Origin: Hyphomicrobiaceae bacterium
Lineage (GTDB): Bacteria; Pseudomonadota; Alphaproteobacteria; Rhizobiales; Hyphomicrobiaceae
Direction of reading: 5' to 3'
Assembly: GCA_020442165.1 (NCBI GenBank)
Contig: JAGRKV010000035.1
Location: forward strand, 1-64,000
Length of the DNA: 64,000 nucleotides
Shown here: positions 55,630-64,000 of the stretch, one piece after another
Position numbering within the stretch: position 1 is the first letter of the stretch
How the letters are laid out: every line of letters starts with the position of its first letter
Made by a program: the position numbers and the translations under genes
The notes under the pieces: model-generated
The model's input: only the letters and a program-made list of their open reading frames with translations
What the model was told of the DNA's origin: nothing
The model's database searches: none

Positions 55630-56853
55630 TCATTCTGACTCGCTAATCCGATGTTCATTCTGACTCTTGTACTTCGGGTGTTCTAATCCCTGCACCCATG
55701 CGCGTCGTTTACGGGCTGCCGCGAGGCGCTGGGCATCCGTTTTCTTGATGTACCCGCGAGCCGCATCTGGGGTCCGGTGACCCGACAAGCTCATCACCCC
55801 CTGCTCGGTCAGTTCAGCGTCGCCAAGCTCCGTCATCCCGCCATGTCGACAGGCCGTCATCGTCACATGTTCCGGCAACCCCGCCGCCCGGCGCGCCTCT
55901 CGAACAATGCGCTTCGCAAATGAAAAGGAGTAGGGACGCGCCGCTCCCCTCTGGCCGGGGCTAACAACGATCGGGAACGTCTCGCGAGTAAGCGTTCCCA
56001 GGTACTCTTCCAGCTCGGGATAGAGACGCTCTCCCTCGGTTGAAAGCGGGTGCCACACGATCTCCCCGGTCTTGTGATGAACGATCCTCACAAAATCGGG
56101 GCGCTCAGGTGGTCGATAGTCCGTCCAGCACAGATGACCTGCCAGAACGTTCTCCGGCCGCTGGAGCCACTCGAAGCAAATAAGGGGCACGGCGGCCAGA
56201 TGAGGATGACCAAAATCTCTGATCGCTGCACTCAACGCGTATGCTTCGGCCCGGGTCGCATGCTTGATTGTCGTCGTCTTGCGGAACCGTGTCAGGCCAA
56301 CAAATGGATTGGAAAGCTGAAACTGGTGCGGATGAGTCCTTTGGACAACTGTCCAGGCCTTCTTGGCGATATCGATCGTGTGGTTCGCATGCCGCAGCCG
56401 GGTGCCGTCTTTGCCGCCACGAAGCTTCTCGTAGATCTTGTCCACGGCGGCCGGAGTAATGGATCTCGAAGATAGTTCCCCAAGCCGAACCCCCGTTTTT
56501 GTCTCGATATCCGCCAAGGCACGCAACTGATATTGATACGACGGCTTCGTGCGCTCCTTGAGCTTTTCAAAAGCTGGCGAGCGCATGTAGGCTTCTAGCC
56601 ACCAATCCACTGTCCCATAGCGAGGCCCGGCGTGGAGAGAGCGTTCACCGTCACGATCCTTCCGCCAAGCATCGAGGTGACTGTTTAGCAAGGCCGCGCG
56701 GGCGATTGCGCTGCCGTAGTTTGCGCCCAGTGCCTCCCTGTGGAGCGGGAAGCCCGCAGCGATGTCGGCTTTCCTGGCGTTCCAGTAATAGGCCACGCCA
56801 CCGCAGCTCAGACTCTTGGCGATCATGTAGCGCGGCCAGTCCACCGGCTTCAC
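55630..56853 (-). CDS. Tyrosine recombinase (integrase)
   Basis: 407 residues from the GTG at 56853, which overlaps the stop of the upstream excisionase-like gene as GTGA. The N-terminal part (SLSCGGVAYYWNARKADIAAGFPL) matches integrases of alphaproteobacterial islands. A SAM-like core-binding domain follows (about 90-220). In the catalytic domain, HHKTGEIVWHPL, then TACRHGGMTELGDAELTE and SLSGHRTPDAARGYIKK, carry the HxxR-like and Tyr motifs (final YIKK Tyr). The frame extends to 56934 but then overlaps the neighbour by 85 bases. It faces the tRNA 3' end. Confidence 0.88.
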   Translation of the reverse strand: MKPVDWPRYMIAKSLSCGGVAYYWNARKADIAAGFPLHREALGANYGSAIARAALLNSHLDAWRKDRDGERSLHAGPRYGTVDWWLEAYMRSPAFEKLKERTKPSYQYQLRALADIETKTGVRLGELSSRSITPAAVDKIYEKLRGGKDGTRLRHANHTIDIAKKAWTVVQRTHPHQFQLSNPFVGLTRFRKTTTIKHATRAEAYALSAAIRDFGHPHLAAVPLICFEWLQRPENVLAGHLCWTDYRPPERPDFVRIVHHKTGEIVWHPLSTEGERLYPELEEYLGTLTRETFPIVVSPGQRGAARPYSFSFAKRIVREARRAAGLPEHVTMTACRHGGMTELGDAELTEQGVMSLSGHRTPDAARGYIKKTDAQRLAAARKRRAWVQGLEHPKYKSQNEHRISESE

Positions 56854-57089
56854 AACACGTCGGACGCGTCGCGAACGTGGCTGCTCCGATTGGTCAGCTT
56901 TTCGATCGCTGCGTCGAGGTCCTCTTTGAGCCATCGTTCACCCTTCCCACGAACACGCAGTGGTTTGGGCCACAGTTTACCTATTGCTCGGCGGAACGCA
57001 TCAACCGAGCGCTCATCCACGTATGCCGCTGCTGTTTCGGCCCGCATCAACCGGGGCCAACTTGGCGGCCCATTAAAGACCTTGGTCAT
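56850..57089 (-). CDS. Excisionase-like small DNA-binding protein
   Basis: 79 residues. A winged-helix-like pattern, WPRLMRAETAAAYVDERSVDAFRRAIGKLWPKPLRVRGKGERWLKEDLDAAIEKL read in parts, resembles AlpA/excisionase helix-turn-helix proteins: AAAYVD as helix 1, then the basic wing (RVRGKGERWLKEDL). It overlaps the integrase start by 4 bases and the upstream gene's end by 17, so the three are co-translated. A directionality factor for excision is the likely role (inference). Confidence 0.65.
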   Translation of the reverse strand: MTKVFNGPPSWPRLMRAETAAAYVDERSVDAFRRAIGKLWPKPLRVRGKGERWLKEDLDAAIEKLTNRSSHVRDASDVL

Positions 57090-57459
57090 CGCCTTCGGGT
57101 GCCTCTGGCGCCTCCAACAACGTCACCAGGGGCGATCGCCCCAGTTTTCGCTCGACGGCAATCAGACCAGCCTCTTCGAGCCACTGCAGTGCGCGGTACT
57201 TCGCATTACGGTCGAGACCGAACGTCAGGCTCGCGATATTACTCAACGGTACTGTGGCTGATTTCGCGAGGCTGGCCGTGAACCAGATAGCGATGCCGAC
57301 GTGAAGGGATTTTCCAGGCAGTCTCGCTGCGATCGAAACCCAGTTCAGCGGGATCGGACCCTTGAGGAATTTCTCACCGGCTTTGGGCCGAGGAAGACGC
57401 CGGGACGTGCCAACCTTTGGGTGGGTACGTAGACGTATGCGAGAGGGATCAATAGCCAT
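57073..57459 (-). CDS. Putative helix-turn-helix protein of the element
   Basis: 128 residues from the ATG at 57459 (AGAGAGGG eight bases upstream). Basic N-terminus (AIDPSRIRLRTHPKVGTSRR), then a winged-helix-like part in which VPLSNIASLTFGLDRNAKYRALQWLEEAGLI could be the recognition helix and LIAVERKLGRSPLVTLL the wing. The order is typical of MarR/PadR-like or replication-regulator folds. Exact family not recognised. First gene of the excisionase-integrase operon. Confidence 0.6.
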   Translation of the reverse strand: MAIDPSRIRLRTHPKVGTSRRLPRPKAGEKFLKGPIPLNWVSIAARLPGKSLHVGIAIWFTASLAKSATVPLSNIASLTFGLDRNAKYRALQWLEEAGLIAVERKLGRSPLVTLLEAPEAPEGDDQGL

Positions 57460-57573
57460 GACCACTACCCTCTCTAATAAGTACATATAATAAGACTGTA
57501 CGGGCGTTCGCCGGTGAACAGCTCGCGTCGCGCTGATGCACAGGTGGCTTTGCGGTTTGCAGGGATCTTGCCG

Positions 57574-59244
57574 TCATGACCTGCCCTCCGCCATCAGCTT
57601 CTCGATGATCGACCAAATGACGCGTCCGCGTTCGTCGCCCAAGCGTTCCGGGTAACGCACACAGCGCACCTCGGTGCGCAGTTCGAAGCCGTTGAGCACG
57701 ATCGCGCTGGCTTCGGCCATCAGCCGCTGGGTATCGGCAATCGTCTTTTCGAGATCTTCCAAGTCGGCTTCGATCAGCAAGGCGTCATGCAATGTCGCGC
57801 AGACGCGGATGCCTGCTTCTGTGGTGAGGCAGCAGGCCAGTCGCAACATCTCAGCGCCGTTGGCCTGCATCGGGAAGTTTCGGAGAAAACGCGGGTTGGC
57901 GCCGGCACCAACTGCGACCTGCCAGCCGAAAACCGATTGCAGCCGGCCACGTAAGAGCCCTTCTGCCTCGATTGCATCAGACCAGTGCCAGAAGCTGGGA
58001 AAGATCCGCCTGTGCCGCTCCAGGAGGCGCTCTGCGTCTCCAATGGGCGTGTTGAGCATGCGTGCAAGGGTTGGAGCGCCCATGCCGTACTGAACACCGA
58101 GCGCGCAGGCCTTGAACTGGGCCCGAACATCCGGATGTGTTTGTGCCGTTGCACCTTCGGGTGCAGCTCTAGCGGCAACAGCGAAGCCGATATAGGGATC
58201 GCCGGCTTTATATGCCGCCTGCATCGCTGCATCGCCCGACAAGGCGGCTGCGATGCCGAATTCCTGCTGGCACCAATCGATCAGGGCCAGGCCCTTACCA
58301 GGAGCAGGACGTACGAGAAAGTGTGTCCAAGCAGGACCGCCAAAGATCGAAGCCTTGGTGCGGGGCTGATTACGCCCTGTGCGTGACGCGAAGGGACGCA
58401 AGGGCGTCCTGCTGCGGCCGTCGCGGCCAACCAAGACTTGGCTTGCTTGAAAGGCGTTGAGAGTGGCGCGGAGTTCCCTCAGGGGGCGCAGGTCCGGGTG
58501 CACGCGCCCCCGCTCCTTGAAGATTTCGTCGCCAAGGTCGAGACGCCCGAACGCATTACGCGGCCAATCGATTCCACGCATTGCAAGCCATGCTTCGAAC
58601 GCTTCGATCTGGAACTGACCGGCGCGATAACAGCCAAACGAAGAGTTGATTTCAGAAATCAGGCTGGCGCGAAAATCCCGCCAATTGTTCGATAGCCACG
58701 CCAGCGTGGACGCATCGACGGGAATACCCGTGTTTTCGATCCGTGCCACCGCCATCAAATAGCGGCCACGCAAAAGCGCCCGCCCCCAGTCCAAATGTGG
58801 TTTCATCCGCTCGAAAAGGTCCGCCAGGAGGCGAAGAAGCCGGCGCACGTGGTCTGGTTCGTCTCCGCGAGCAATGGCCGGGGCGGCCGGTAAACCGAAC
58901 CAGATTAGGGCACCGGCGAGAACTGGCCCACCCGGCACATTGCGGCCGTTGATCATGTTCAAGAACTCGACGGTGAGATCGAGCACGCGCTCGGGCATGC
59001 GCCAGCCGAGTGCATGATGAACATGTGCCAAATCCTGAGCCTGGATCGTGACAAGAAGCGCCTGCGGGCCGGTTGGATAGGGCGGCTGCCGCTGGCGCCT
59101 GAGCTCCGGCATGCCGATCTGGATTTCCTCGGCGGCATATAGGCCGAGCACCGCGACGTATACGGGCGTTGGCGGGCCGTCGCCTCTGCGGTTTACTCGG
59201 CAGACAATGAGATAGATGCTGTCAAAGCGGGGCTGGGAGAGCAT
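57574..59244 (-). CDS. Family-A DNA polymerase without exonuclease motif
   Basis: 556 residues from the ATG at 59244 (stop of the previous gene overlaps as TGATG; GGGGGAG upstream). The polymerase motifs are present: motif A LALIDWCQQEFGIAAALSGD (Asp 323), motif B RAQFKACALGVQYGMG (about 374-388), FPMQANGAEMLRLA, and motif C TLHDALLIEA (Asp 487), the HDA variant of plasmid and phage PolA-like enzymes. The N-terminal 150 residues resemble the 3'-5' exonuclease fold (WRMPERVLDLTVEFLNMINGR), but the DxE of exo I is absent, so proofreading is probably lost. Probably replicates or repairs the excised element. Confidence 0.85.
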   Translation of the reverse strand: MLSQPRFDSIYLIVCRVNRRGDGPPTPVYVAVLGLYAAEEIQIGMPELRRQRQPPYPTGPQALLVTIQAQDLAHVHHALGWRMPERVLDLTVEFLNMINGRNVPGGPVLAGALIWFGLPAAPAIARGDEPDHVRRLLRLLADLFERMKPHLDWGRALLRGRYLMAVARIENTGIPVDASTLAWLSNNWRDFRASLISEINSSFGCYRAGQFQIEAFEAWLAMRGIDWPRNAFGRLDLGDEIFKERGRVHPDLRPLRELRATLNAFQASQVLVGRDGRSRTPLRPFASRTGRNQPRTKASIFGGPAWTHFLVRPAPGKGLALIDWCQQEFGIAAALSGDAAMQAAYKAGDPYIGFAVAARAAPEGATAQTHPDVRAQFKACALGVQYGMGAPTLARMLNTPIGDAERLLERHRRIFPSFWHWSDAIEAEGLLRGRLQSVFGWQVAVGAGANPRFLRNFPMQANGAEMLRLACCLTTEAGIRVCATLHDALLIEADLEDLEKTIADTQRLMAEASAIVLNGFELRTEVRCVRYPERLGDERGRVIWSIIEKLMAEGRS

Positions 59245-59849
59245 CAAAACTCCCCCATGAGGCGTCGGATCACCACGTGATCGAGGTTGTCGATGTAGCG
59301 GTCCTTGAACGCCATCTCCAGGATGCGCTCGAACGTCAGATCGGGCCAGCCAGGCTCACCGATCTGATCCATCGCTTCATAGACTTCATAGGTTCCAGCC
59401 CCCATGTTGGCGGCCAGACGGATCCAATGCGTCTCAGCGCGTTGGGCTGCTTGATGAGCAACGATATTCCACTCATCGAGACGCCCTTGCTCGTCGGGCA
59501 ATCGCACCGGCCAAAGAAGAACAACTCCTTGACGCGTGATCGCCGTGTAGAGCGTCTTGGCAACCGCCTCGCTGGGGATGGCTGGCGCGATGTCCAGGGC
59601 CACGAGGTAGGTTTGACGGTCGTCGCGCATTTCAAGCAGCAACGTGTCCAACCGCATTTCTGGATCGCAATGGACACGGAACCATTCCTGCCTGTTCGGC
59701 TTCCGGACCTGCACGTTTGTCAGGATTCTTCGCGCGGGTGGACCTTGCGAGAAACTACCCGCGATTCGCAGCCTTGTGGGGTCGAACGGGTTTGTCGGTT
59801 TGTCGTTCTTGTCATCATCATCATCGGGGGGGGCTATCGTGTCACTCAT
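59244..59849 (-). CDS. Unknown acidic protein coupled to the DNA polymerase
   Basis: 201 residues (AAGG seven bases upstream). It begins with a run of Asp (APPDDDDDKNDKP), then an Arg-rich stretch, then a mixed alpha/beta domain with VHCDPEMRLDTLLLEMRDDR, TLYTAITRQGVVLLWPVRLP and AAQRAETHWIRLAANMGAG. The C-terminus (ILEMAFKDRYIDNLDHVVIRRLMGEF) is helical. It is unrecognised. Its stop overlaps the polymerase start by one base, so it is likely a partner or accessory factor. Confidence 0.7.
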   Translation of the reverse strand: MSDTIAPPDDDDDKNDKPTNPFDPTRLRIAGSFSQGPPARRILTNVQVRKPNRQEWFRVHCDPEMRLDTLLLEMRDDRQTYLVALDIAPAIPSEAVAKTLYTAITRQGVVLLWPVRLPDEQGRLDEWNIVAHQAAQRAETHWIRLAANMGAGTYEVYEAMDQIGEPGWPDLTFERILEMAFKDRYIDNLDHVVIRRLMGEF

Positions 59850-60066
59850 ACGCTTGCCTTCTCAGTACATGCCGAAAGGTTGTCTGAGCGAATTGAGCAG
59901 ATCGAGCGCAAAGGCTGCTTTTCGATGAGCAGGTATCAGCCGCGGCAAGCGGACCAACCGCTATGCGGATTGGATAGCTCTCGCCCGCCCATACCAGCAT
60001 CGATTTTCGGATGACTTATTGGATTCAATGGCTTGCAGGTTCTGCAAGCGTCCTCGCTCAATTCGC

Positions 60067-60900
60067 TCAACGGCCTGTCGACGTGGCGAGTATTCGCCGT
60101 ATGGTTTCGGCCGTAATCGCTTTCAGGCCATTGCTAGGCGAAGCGATGAATAGCATGCCTGCGATTTCTTCCGAGATTTGTGGCCAGCTCCTACCGGCTT
60201 TTCTCAGGCGTTTGCCGTGCTGACGAATTTGCCGATTTCTCTCGGCGCGAATCTGCGCCTGCCTGCGCGTTGGTGACTGTATCTCTGTATCATCTACATC
60301 TTCACGCCGCGGCCTGCGCGGCTTGCGATTGGAGAGACGCTTGATCGAAATCTTGTCTATAGCGAGCTTGCCACCCTTCAGAGACATAAGCTCCCCCAAG
60401 TCCATCTCCTGATCTCCAACCAGCAAAAGAACGCGGCGATCGCGCACGACAAGGTCAACATTGCGTTCGCCAAATCGCCCGTTGATGTGGCCGAGTTGCA
60501 GGCCGTTGCCAACCTCCATAACGTGCGCGGCAGCCAACTTAAGACATTTGAGGATGGGCTGCGCCAGGGTGCGCACTGAAGCTTGATAACGGCGCAACTG
60601 CTCAAGTTCGGCAGGCACCCTGCCGTGGCTAGGTTCTTCATCGCATTCGATGTAAGCAGCCCACAGGCCAGTGCTCTTACTCAGTCGTACAACGACCGAT
60701 TTGTTGCACTGGAATTCACAGCCGCCACACCTTGCCGACCGCGCGTGCGTCGTCTCAATGAAAACGCCCTGGGAGACGAGTATCCCCTCCGCACCATCGT
60801 CCCACTCCTCCAGTTCGAAACCTGCGAAATACGCGGGTGCGGGATGCACGTCAGCAATACGATCGACGAGAAAAAGGACCGGATCAACGAAGCCCGGCAT
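60067..60900 (-). CDS. Unknown protein with CxxC-type site and basic C-terminus
   Basis: 277 residues from the ATG at 60900, where GGAGA precedes by eight bases; an ATG at 60936 has no such site. A possible zinc site SARCGGCEFQC lies near residue 60. A central alpha/beta part (LVVRDRRVLLLVGDQEMDL) is followed by a very basic segment (KRLSNRKPRRPRRED, QAQIRAERNRQIRQHGKRLRK) and a helix-turn-helix-like end (SWPQISEEIAGM, ITAETIRRIL). No family recognised. The start lies 17 bases inside the end of the 404-residue gene, so the two form a coupled pair. Confidence 0.65.
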   Translation of the reverse strand: MPGFVDPVLFLVDRIADVHPAPAYFAGFELEEWDDGAEGILVSQGVFIETTHARSARCGGCEFQCNKSVVVRLSKSTGLWAAYIECDEEPSHGRVPAELEQLRRYQASVRTLAQPILKCLKLAAAHVMEVGNGLQLGHINGRFGERNVDLVVRDRRVLLLVGDQEMDLGELMSLKGGKLAIDKISIKRLSNRKPRRPRREDVDDTEIQSPTRRQAQIRAERNRQIRQHGKRLRKAGRSWPQISEEIAGMLFIASPSNGLKAITAETIRRILATSTGR

Positions 60901-62098
60901 CGCCGTTCTCCCTCGGCCTACGGGGCTCGATGCCATGATCTACAAGCAGCTTCTCGATCAATGGGCTGAGCTGATCGGGCTTCAGGTTGCAGGAGTTCGG
61001 CGTCGCGATCTGGAAGCTACGTGTTCGTTTTTTTTCCTCTCCGGGCAAGAGATAAAAAATAACCTGCAGCCCGACGAACGTTACTTCGAGTTGACTTTCC
61101 CGAACGCCAGAAAAAGCGCGTTTGACGGTTTCATGGAGCGCGTGGCTGGGCGTTTCCTGGTCCAGGTCGACTCGAACCGTCAGCCCATGCTGCCCGGATG
61201 CGTGGACCCGCAGTTTGCGGATGTTGACGCGTTCCATCCCCAGGACGGGGTCTGGACTGAATGCGAAGTCAGGATCGAGAAACATCTGCAAGTCGTAGGC
61301 CCGATCGTCTTTCGGACTGTTTCGAGGGATCTTGCGACCGAGAACAGCTTGCGCAAACGCAGTTTGTAGTTCCTGAATTCGCTTCTTATTCCCCTCGTGC
61401 CAAATGGTCAGCGTTTGCGCGTCGTCGTCATGAATGAATATTACCTCGAATGCCGGATTGTGTGGCTTGGCGACGAGTCCTTCCTCCTCGAAAACGAGTG
61501 GTGTGTGTTTGTGGTCCTCAGGATACGCAAAGAAATACTCCCGTCTCGCATCTGCTCCGCGTCGGTAGGCATGTACTACGCAACGAGTGCCGCGACCTTC
61601 GCTGGTGACGAACAGTGCCGAGAGAGCCTTTGCCAGCATGTCTGCGTCGTTGTCCGTGATTGCCCGGCCAAGCTTCGGCATGTTGATACGCTTACGCAGA
61701 TATCGCCCTGATTTACCGTCAGCGTCGGCGAACCGGAGAGCGCCTTCCCATAGATTTGGCTGTTCCAGCAGGACCCAGAACGCGCAGGCATAGAAGTCGC
61801 CCAGCTCGGCAAGCTTGGCTCCGACTTCATCGTCGAGCCCGTGGAATGCGGCTTCGTCGATGATCTGGACCTTGCAGGCAGGCGTCGCGAGAAGCCTGAT
61901 CTTCCGGAACTCCTCAACTGCGCGTATGCGCTGGTCCTGTGCGATTTCTTGCCAGCGCCGAAGGAGCGGATCGATGTTGTGCTTGCCTAACGAAGCCCAA
62001 TCGAAATCCAGGATCAGCTTTCTTTCCGCGAAATAGCGTTGCAGCCAATCTCGCGGCGCCCTCCGAAAAAAGTGGCGAATATCGAAGTCGTTTGCCAT
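60884..62098 (-). CDS. Large unknown protein paired with the 277-residue protein
   Basis: 404 residues from the ATG at 62098. The N-terminus NDFDIRHFFRRAPRDWLQRYF is striking, followed by a helical part (LDFDWASLGKHNIDPLLRRW). A mid-region has RGTRCVVHAYRRGADARREYFFAYPEDH and FIHDDDAQTLTIWHEGNKK. A beta-rich C-terminal part ends with LQVIFYLLPGEEKKRTRSF and LKPDQLSPLIEKLLVDHGI. No transmembrane helix and no known catalytic motif can be seen. It is the first gene of a coupled pair that reads toward the polymerase unit. Confidence 0.65.
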   Translation of the reverse strand: MANDFDIRHFFRRAPRDWLQRYFAERKLILDFDWASLGKHNIDPLLRRWQEIAQDQRIRAVEEFRKIRLLATPACKVQIIDEAAFHGLDDEVGAKLAELGDFYACAFWVLLEQPNLWEGALRFADADGKSGRYLRKRINMPKLGRAITDNDADMLAKALSALFVTSEGRGTRCVVHAYRRGADARREYFFAYPEDHKHTPLVFEEEGLVAKPHNPAFEVIFIHDDDAQTLTIWHEGNKKRIQELQTAFAQAVLGRKIPRNSPKDDRAYDLQMFLDPDFAFSPDPVLGMERVNIRKLRVHASGQHGLTVRVDLDQETPSHALHETVKRAFSGVRESQLEVTFVGLQVIFYLLPGEEKKRTRSFQIATPNSCNLKPDQLSPLIEKLLVDHGIEPRRPRENGDAGLR

Positions 62099-62854
62099 TG
62101 CCTGACATCGCGAGAACAACTGACTTGCACCCTAAAATAAGTGATTCGTCGCCGGCGAGTCCCGCTCCCGGGCCGTGTCCACACGGACAGGTTGTGCTCG
62201 GCGAACGCTCACGCCTTAGTCGGCAAACTCTGCTCGTGGCGTGTACTCCAGGCGCGAATAGGATAGACCATGGCGGCGCCAAGCGAACGCAAGTGCGATC
62301 TCGATTTTGCGGCCGATATGTACAAGGTCGCGGACACAATTCGCGACCAACCCGATGGAGCATCAGCAAAGCAATCGAGCACTTCTGGACAGCATTGCAG
62401 AGAAAGCTGACGTCGGCGGCTCCTCTTAGCCGGTCGAGGGATCGGCGGGTCGGTACGTCCGCATCACATCGGCAAGCGGAAGCTCTTTGCCCTGTGCGCG
62501 AAACTAGGCGAGACGATTGTCGTGCCCTGGCTGTTGAAGTGGTCAGATACCGACCGTCGGATGCTTGACGTTCAGGGCCAAATAAAGAGACATTGAGAAC
62601 CACGGTGATACCGGTTGGTCTCGGACCGATGTGCTTTGCCTGCCGTCAAGAATCAGTGCCGCTTCGCTATCGAGTAACCCAGCATGCTCAAGTATTTACT
62701 TTTGCGACATGGCGAAGTTCTCATTGATGCCCGCGAAATCTTCCGACCTTCAAATCAAAGACAGCGCCCTTGAATGAAGCGTCAAAATTGCACGCTTCAT
62801 CCAATTGAGAGATGGAGCGTCCAGCCGATGAGGGAGCATCCAGCTCGCGTTACT
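62099..62854. other. Gene-poor stretch of the element with a gene remnant
   Basis: 756 bases. Long antiparallel open frames here have unlike-protein composition. A remnant is listed at 62411-62596. The promoter of the 404-residue gene should be just after 62098. Near 62130 the sequence is AT-richer. Confidence 0.45.
62411..62596 (+). pseudogene. Remnant of an unknown gene
   Basis: An open frame of 61 codons with clear protein character and good third-position G+C (the segment IGKRKLFALCAKLGE, then TIVVPWLLKWSDTDRRMLD, stop at 62594), but without a suitable start codon. It is preceded in frame by a TGA at 62408. It looks like the C-terminal end of a truncated gene. Family unknown. Confidence 0.35.
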
Positions 62855-63742
62855 CTAATCGGAAACGCACGAGCGACGCCTGTGTACACCGGGCGTGACG
62901 TCGAAAGCTCGTTTGAACAATCTCGTCATGTGGCTCTGATCGGAAAAGCCGCAACTGGCTGCCACCAGCTTCAACGGAACTCCGCCTCTGCCTATCATAT
63001 CCTTGGCTCGGTCCAACCTGCGTTTCATGAGATGCGCGTGCGGCGGGCAACCGTAACTGATCTGAAACTGTCGAATAAAATAATAGATGCTGGATCCGGC
63101 CACTTCAGCGAGGTCGGAAAGGCTGATATTTTCGGATAATCGGCTATCTATGTATGCGTCGATCCGATTCATCTTTTCGCGAGACAATCCGCGCGCGGGG
63201 ACTGATTTGAACCTGAAATCGCCAGCATATTTTCTAAGGATATGGACGCAGACATGATTGGTCACGGCTTCAACGAATAGTTTCTCGCCCAATCCCGGCG
63301 AGTTTGCCTCGTTGAACAGCGCCTCAGCCACACACCTTAGAAGGGGATCATCAGCTCTCAGCACGTCTAGAAGCTCGACGTGTGCAACATGCTTATTGAG
63401 GGTATCGGAAGCAATATGGGCCAACTTCGCGGGAGTGATGTAAATGTGGAGAACTTCGATCGGCACTTTCCAGTGCCAGTGCGATTCCTCTGCCTGCGTG
63501 AGTATTGACACGGCGCCTGGTTGAACGCTTTCTGCTCTCCACGGACCGCTGCATCGCCGGTTCATGGGAGTTTCTCCACCGCGGTAAACGACTATCATGT
63601 AGTCCTGGAGAGGAGGTATCGGGACATCGAGGTTTTTATAATGATATCCTCGAAGCCTCAGTCCGTCCCAGGCGTCATGTCCGCTGTCGACTGTGAGCTC
63701 ACCCGGTACCCAAATAGGTAACTGCTCAGGTGTAATGAGCAT
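62855..63742 (-). CDS. AraC-family transcription regulator
   Basis: 295 residues. The N-terminal effector domain (about 1-180) is of the cupin-like kind and has no recognised ligand. The C-terminal AraC domain has two helix-turn-helix units: ENISLSDLAEVAGSSIYYFIRQFQ and VPLKLVAASCGFSDQSHMTRLFKRAF, followed by GVTPGxxR-like DVTPGVHRRR. The ATG at 63742 is the first in frame. No target gene is visible in the window; it may control genes further right. Confidence 0.88.
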   Translation of the reverse strand: MLITPEQLPIWVPGELTVDSGHDAWDGLRLRGYHYKNLDVPIPPLQDYMIVVYRGGETPMNRRCSGPWRAESVQPGAVSILTQAEESHWHWKVPIEVLHIYITPAKLAHIASDTLNKHVAHVELLDVLRADDPLLRCVAEALFNEANSPGLGEKLFVEAVTNHVCVHILRKYAGDFRFKSVPARGLSREKMNRIDAYIDSRLSENISLSDLAEVAGSSIYYFIRQFQISYGCPPHAHLMKRRLDRAKDMIGRGGVPLKLVAASCGFSDQSHMTRLFKRAFDVTPGVHRRRSCVSD

Positions 63743-64000
63743 ATTGTGTCCTCGTTCGTTCCTCCATTGCGGTCTGTGGGCATTTTTTGGTCGACGCCTT
63801 CAGGCGTCCGTCTCTACAGAAGCGTCTCTACGACGCCTAATTTGGGGTCTCCAACAGTTCCGCGTAGACTCTGCACCGTAGAACGCAGCTAGCGCATAAT
63901 CTTGAATGAAATTTGCCTGATCTTGCACCGAATTGCATCAAAATCATCCAGGCGACCGCCATCCCGCCAGACGTTCTCACCTTAAGTGCCTGAGCTGGAA

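Larger units (their letters stand above)
55575..64000. mobile_element. Integrative element at tRNA-Arg (left part)
   Basis: A tyrosine integrase gene faces the 3' end of an intact tRNA-Arg gene, followed by an excisionase-like gene, a DNA-binding protein, a DNA polymerase and several unknown proteins, all on one strand. The arrangement is that of an integrated element whose attachment site is the tRNA 3' end. No second copy of the tRNA 3' end (GTTCGAATCCTGTCGGGGTC) was found in the window, so the right border lies beyond 64000. No conjugation, capsid or terminase gene is visible in this part. Confidence 0.8.

Noticed and set aside
61914..62603. Antiparallel open frames of 209 and 229 codons
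   Set aside because: Neither has a ribosome site or protein-like segments; one overlaps the start of the 404-residue gene.

Overview
The window reads as chromosomal DNA of a methylotroph-like alphaproteobacterium of the order Hyphomicrobiales, probably close to Hyphomicrobium. The evidence is high G+C, many GTG and TTG starts, and three enzymes of the ethylmalonyl-CoA pathway: mutase at 22.7-24.7 kb, crotonyl-CoA carboxylase/reductase at 25.7-27.0 kb and methylsuccinyl-CoA dehydrogenase at 32.8-34.5 kb. That pathway regenerates glyoxylate in serine-cycle methylotrophs. The genus is an inference; no rRNA gene is present to test it.

Layout. 1-10.7 kb is housekeeping and transport: a truncated glycosyltransferase, UbiB, a K+ channel with a degenerate cyclic-nucleotide domain, a DMT permease, a ketopantoate-reductase homologue, AceK, and agmatine deiminase. 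10.8-20.9 kb is a surface-glycan district with at least five glycosyltransferases of different folds, a methyltransferase, a beta-propeller protein and a pyruvyltransferase-like protein. Part of it looks less G+C-rich than the flanks, as in transferred cell-surface loci. 21.6-34.5 kb holds tRNA-Leu and the ethylmalonyl-CoA genes, mixed with small membrane proteins, an MHS-type permease, a YihY/BrkB protein and a 768-residue protein with two helix-hairpin-like domains. 34.5-48.4 kb has a lytic transglycosylase, a predicted pentameric ligand-gated ion channel fused to a periplasmic binding domain, rpmB, a SUV3-type helicase coupled to an S4 protein, ferredoxin fdxA, and a CarD regulator with a histone-H1-like arm. 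48.5-54.5 kb encodes a 1514-residue secreted RTX protein with 336-bp tandem repeats, and an extensin-like protein.

From tRNA-Arg(CCU) at 55.5 kb to the window end is the left part of an integrative element. It has a tyrosine integrase, an excisionase-like protein and a small DNA-binding protein in overlapping frames, a family-A DNA polymerase coupled to an unknown acidic protein, a coupled pair of large unknown proteins, a gene remnant and an AraC regulator. Its right end is outside the window.

The best candidates for something undescribed are the binding-protein/ion-channel fusion (36.5-38.8 kb) and the polymerase-bearing integrative element with its unknown pair (57.6-62.1 kb). All family calls are from reading motifs by eye; no database search was possible.
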